From UBA2779 sp965232615 (lineage in GTDB: Bacteria > Spirochaetota > Spirochaetia > DSM-2461), in contig OZ246985.1 in the NCBI GenBank assembly GCA_965232615.1, positions 186,001 through 250,000 on the forward strand: a stretch of DNA of 64,000 nt, read 5' to 3'. The number at the start of each line of letters is the position of its first letter. Within the stretch, counting starts at the first letter, position 1. Below the pieces are notes generated by a model. The model searched no databases. It saw only the letters and a program-made list of their open reading frames with translations, and was not told the DNA's origin. Shown in pieces: positions 61,631 through 64,000 of this stretch. Made by a program: the position numbers and the translations under genes.

Positions 61631-64000
61631 ATGAAGAAGTTTATATGGCTAATGAGCAGGGGAGCCCTGCTCTCAATCGGACTGTTGGCGTTTCTGGCAT
61701 CGTGCTCGGGAACGACGGATAATGACGGCGGTACAACGCAGCCGTCATTCACGTACAGCAGCGGAGTCACCGCAGAATTTGGCATGGCTCAGGACGCGGT
61801 AAGTTCTGCGCCGACGTGGACAAACCTGCCGGCGGGCACCGTCACCTACAGCATCGAAGCGCCGACGGGCGGCTCGAAGCTTAACGTTACACCCACCGTA
61901 GGAAGTGACGGAGTTGTGACCGTCCCGCAAGAAGCCTATGCCGCGACTGAGGACTGGACCGTGAAGGCCGCCGTTGGAGACTCAACGTACACGGCAACGA
62001 TCACGATAGCAGTTAATCCGAAAGAACACACGATAGGAACGGTGTCCTATACAGTGATAAACGCCAGCAAAGATGTTGCGATTACGTCGGTGAGCCCGAG
62101 CTTTACAGACGCACTGCCAGATGGCGCAACGGCTGAATACACGGTGGCCCCCGCTCTTCCCGCCGGCCTGGACCTCGACCCTGACACGGGAGAAATTACC
62201 GGGACCCCCTCCGCGGGGCAGGTAGCGACGGAGCACACCGTTACCCTCACCCTGACGGGGAACTATTCGGGAACGACGACAGCCTTAATAACAGTCACCG
62301 TTGACACCAGGGCCCCCTGGGTGGAATCTCTGGTTTATGATACCGCCTCTGTCATCGTTGAAGTGAAGGGCGGCAAAGTCGCCAGTGCAGTAACCATTGC
62401 CTCGCCCACCCTCACAAAGAAGACCGGAGTCCCATCTTCCATAACAGCAGAGTATTCCAGCGTGGAAAACAGAGTTGCTGTCGTCAGCAGCACTGGAGCG
62501 ATCACCATCTCAGCCGGAACGGATCTCTCGGGCATTGACGGGAATGACTTCACCTTCAATATAAAGGCAATTGACAGCGGCGGCGCCTATGCCGACTTCC
62601 AGAAGACAGTTACAGTAAAATTGCAGAAAGTAAAAAGCATTACATTCGGCGCGCCTCCAACGCTGACCTACGGTGATGCACCCCGGACATTGACAGCTCA
62701 GGTGGATGCGGTGAACGGCGCCGACACCACGGTGACATATAGCACATCGGATGCCAATTTTGCGACCGTGTTGCGACCGTGGACGCCGGGACAGGAGAAT
62801 TGACGATAGAAGCCGCAGGAGAAGTCACCATAACGGCAACTTCAGGCTATGACTCTTCGGTTACAAGCGAACAGACTCTCACTATCGCTCAAAAAGATAT
62901 TGCAACAGTGACGGGCTTCTCTATACACCCACCGTAGGAAGTGACGGAGCGTCCCGCAAGAAGCCCATGCCGCGACTGAGGTCTGGACCGTGAAGGCCGC
63001 CGTTGGAGACTCAACGTACACGGCAACGACCAAAATGTCCCCCCCTTGCAAGAATCAACTTTCTCCGTAACGATCAACAATGCCGGTCTGAACGCAGGAA
63101 CTGATTACGGCCTCGCCAGTGCAGTAACCATTGCCTCGCCCACCCTCACGTAGAAGTTACATCTTCCATAACAGCAGAGTATTCCAGCGCGGAAAACAGA
63201 GTTGCTGTCGACAGCAGCACTGGAGAGATCACCATCTGCCGTCACCATAGATAACGACGGTCTAGTCTCAGAAAGTAAAAAGCATTACATTCGGCGCGCC
63301 TCCAACGCTGACCTACGGTGATGCATCCCGGACATTGACAGCTCAGGTGGATGCGGTGAACGGCGCCGACACCACGGTGACATATAGCACATCGGATACA
63401 CCGTGGACGCCGGGACAGGAGAATTGACGATACAGCGGCAGGAGAAGTCACCATAACGGACCTTTGACTCTTCGGGGAACAGACTCTCACTATCGCTCAA
63501 AAAGATATTGCAACAGTGAAGGCTTCTCTATTTCCGTTGATAACCAAACTGACCGGTTGCTAGCATCAACTTTCACCGTAACGATCAACAATTCTGTCGC
63601 AGGAACTGATTACGGCCTGAGCATAGAGAAAAATGGACAGCTGCCGTCACCGATAGGTAAAGAGCACACGGCACAGGCGATGCCGGAACCTACACCGTTA
63701 CAGCCGGAAGGGGCAACTACTTGAAAACTATTCGTACTGACGGTAGTGTACAGCGTAGGATGCCGGAGGGAAAATCTTCTATGTGAACCATCGATGGATG
63801 GACTTACCTGGAGGCGGCCTCGCAGGATCAAGCTAATCGTGTTCTATGGGATAGGGATCGTTATGAAACAGAGATTGGCGGCACGGGCACAGCCATAGGA
63901 ACCGGAGAATCCAACACAGCGAAGATAGTGTCCGCACTTAGTGAAAAAGGAGTAACGGATTACGCGGCGAAAATCTGTAGCGATTTAGTGTTGGGCGGCT
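61631..64000 (+). pseudogene. Decaying paralogue of the 30649 lipoprotein (runs off window)
   Basis: The first 390 codons are close to those of the gene at 30649 (lipobox FLASC, then Ig-like domains), but the frame ends at 62803 after a short duplication GCGACCGTGTTGCGACCGTG. From there to the window end the paralogous sequence continues in pieces with many deletions of about 7-60 bp and out-of-order segments (62929-63028 repeats 61890-61997; 63117-63235 repeats part of 62388-62530). The start of a DUF1566 domain is still recognisable near 63760-64000 (GCGGCGAAAATCTGTAGCGA). Its variable region, if any, is outside the window. Confidence 0.8.

Overview
The window looks like a chromosomal segment of a Gram-negative-type bacterium, most plausibly a spirochaete (Spirochaetota). 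This rests on gene content and is an inference: a BMP/TmpC-type nucleoside-binding lipoprotein with its ABC transporter, a CarD-type regulator, a NusG-domain-II/Gx-transporter operon, many lipoproteins and outer-membrane-type proteins, and split coaB/coaC with a type III pantothenate kinase. No rRNA is present; two tRNAs (Glu, Lys) lie at 5077-5244.

Layout. 1-5.1 kb: 5' part of birA (minus strand), then an envelope operon (RND/MMPL transporter, LolA-like protein, beta-barrel). 5.1-15.4 kb: tRNAs, exonuclease III, a YD-like repeat protein, CarD, an unknown membrane-anchored protein, the nucleoside ABC importer and a GNAT. 15.4-20 kb: a pantothenate-to-CoA cluster (panB, panC, coaC, coaB, coaX) with a phosphopantetheinyl transferase upstream. 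20-27 kb: SMUG2-like glycosylase, LOR/SDH-like protein, rpmB, pyrK-pyrD, a PQQ-type sugar dehydrogenase. 27-29.4 kb: a graveyard of a broken ISL3 transposase, a purD fragment and a tyrosine-recombinase tail. 29.4-44.5 kb: lipoproteins and a large repeated, mobile-element-bounded block. 44.5-61 kb: ordinary genes (mrfB-mrfA, glgC, AIM24-like, aminotransferase, transketolase-like, Fe-alcohol dehydrogenase, NusG-II/Gx operon). 61-64 kb: a decaying copy of the 30.6-kb lipoprotein gene, cut by the window end.

The main discovery is a set of apparent diversity-generating retroelement (DGR) target genes. Four tandem lipoprotein genes (35208-43875) and a fifth, different one (30649-33255) end in a DUF1566/Lcl-type C-terminal domain. 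The last ~40 codons of the four tandem copies differ at 20 of 33 codons while flanking DNA is almost identical. Most variable codons keep C in the third position (NNC), as expected when AAC codons in a template are mutated at adenines. Just 21 bp past each stop lies a perfect 14-bp hairpin with a 4-nt loop; in the fifth gene the stem sequence is entirely different but the architecture is the same. No reverse transcriptase or template repeat is visible here, so diversification would have to act in trans from elsewhere.

The four-gene block is bounded by the two ends of an IS256-family element and by a 9-bp direct repeat (GGAACACAC), and it interrupts a small inverted-repeat element (MITE). The block 33532-44408 therefore behaves formally like one inserted unit. 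The same MITE family (ends GGGCACCTCTAAAAA, some copies with TTAA duplications) occurs about twenty times. It carries internally amplified hairpin cassettes and has altered several genes: an in-frame insertion in a DtxR-like protein, stop codons donated to a transketolase and a GNAT, and a replaced 5' region of a repeat lipoprotein.
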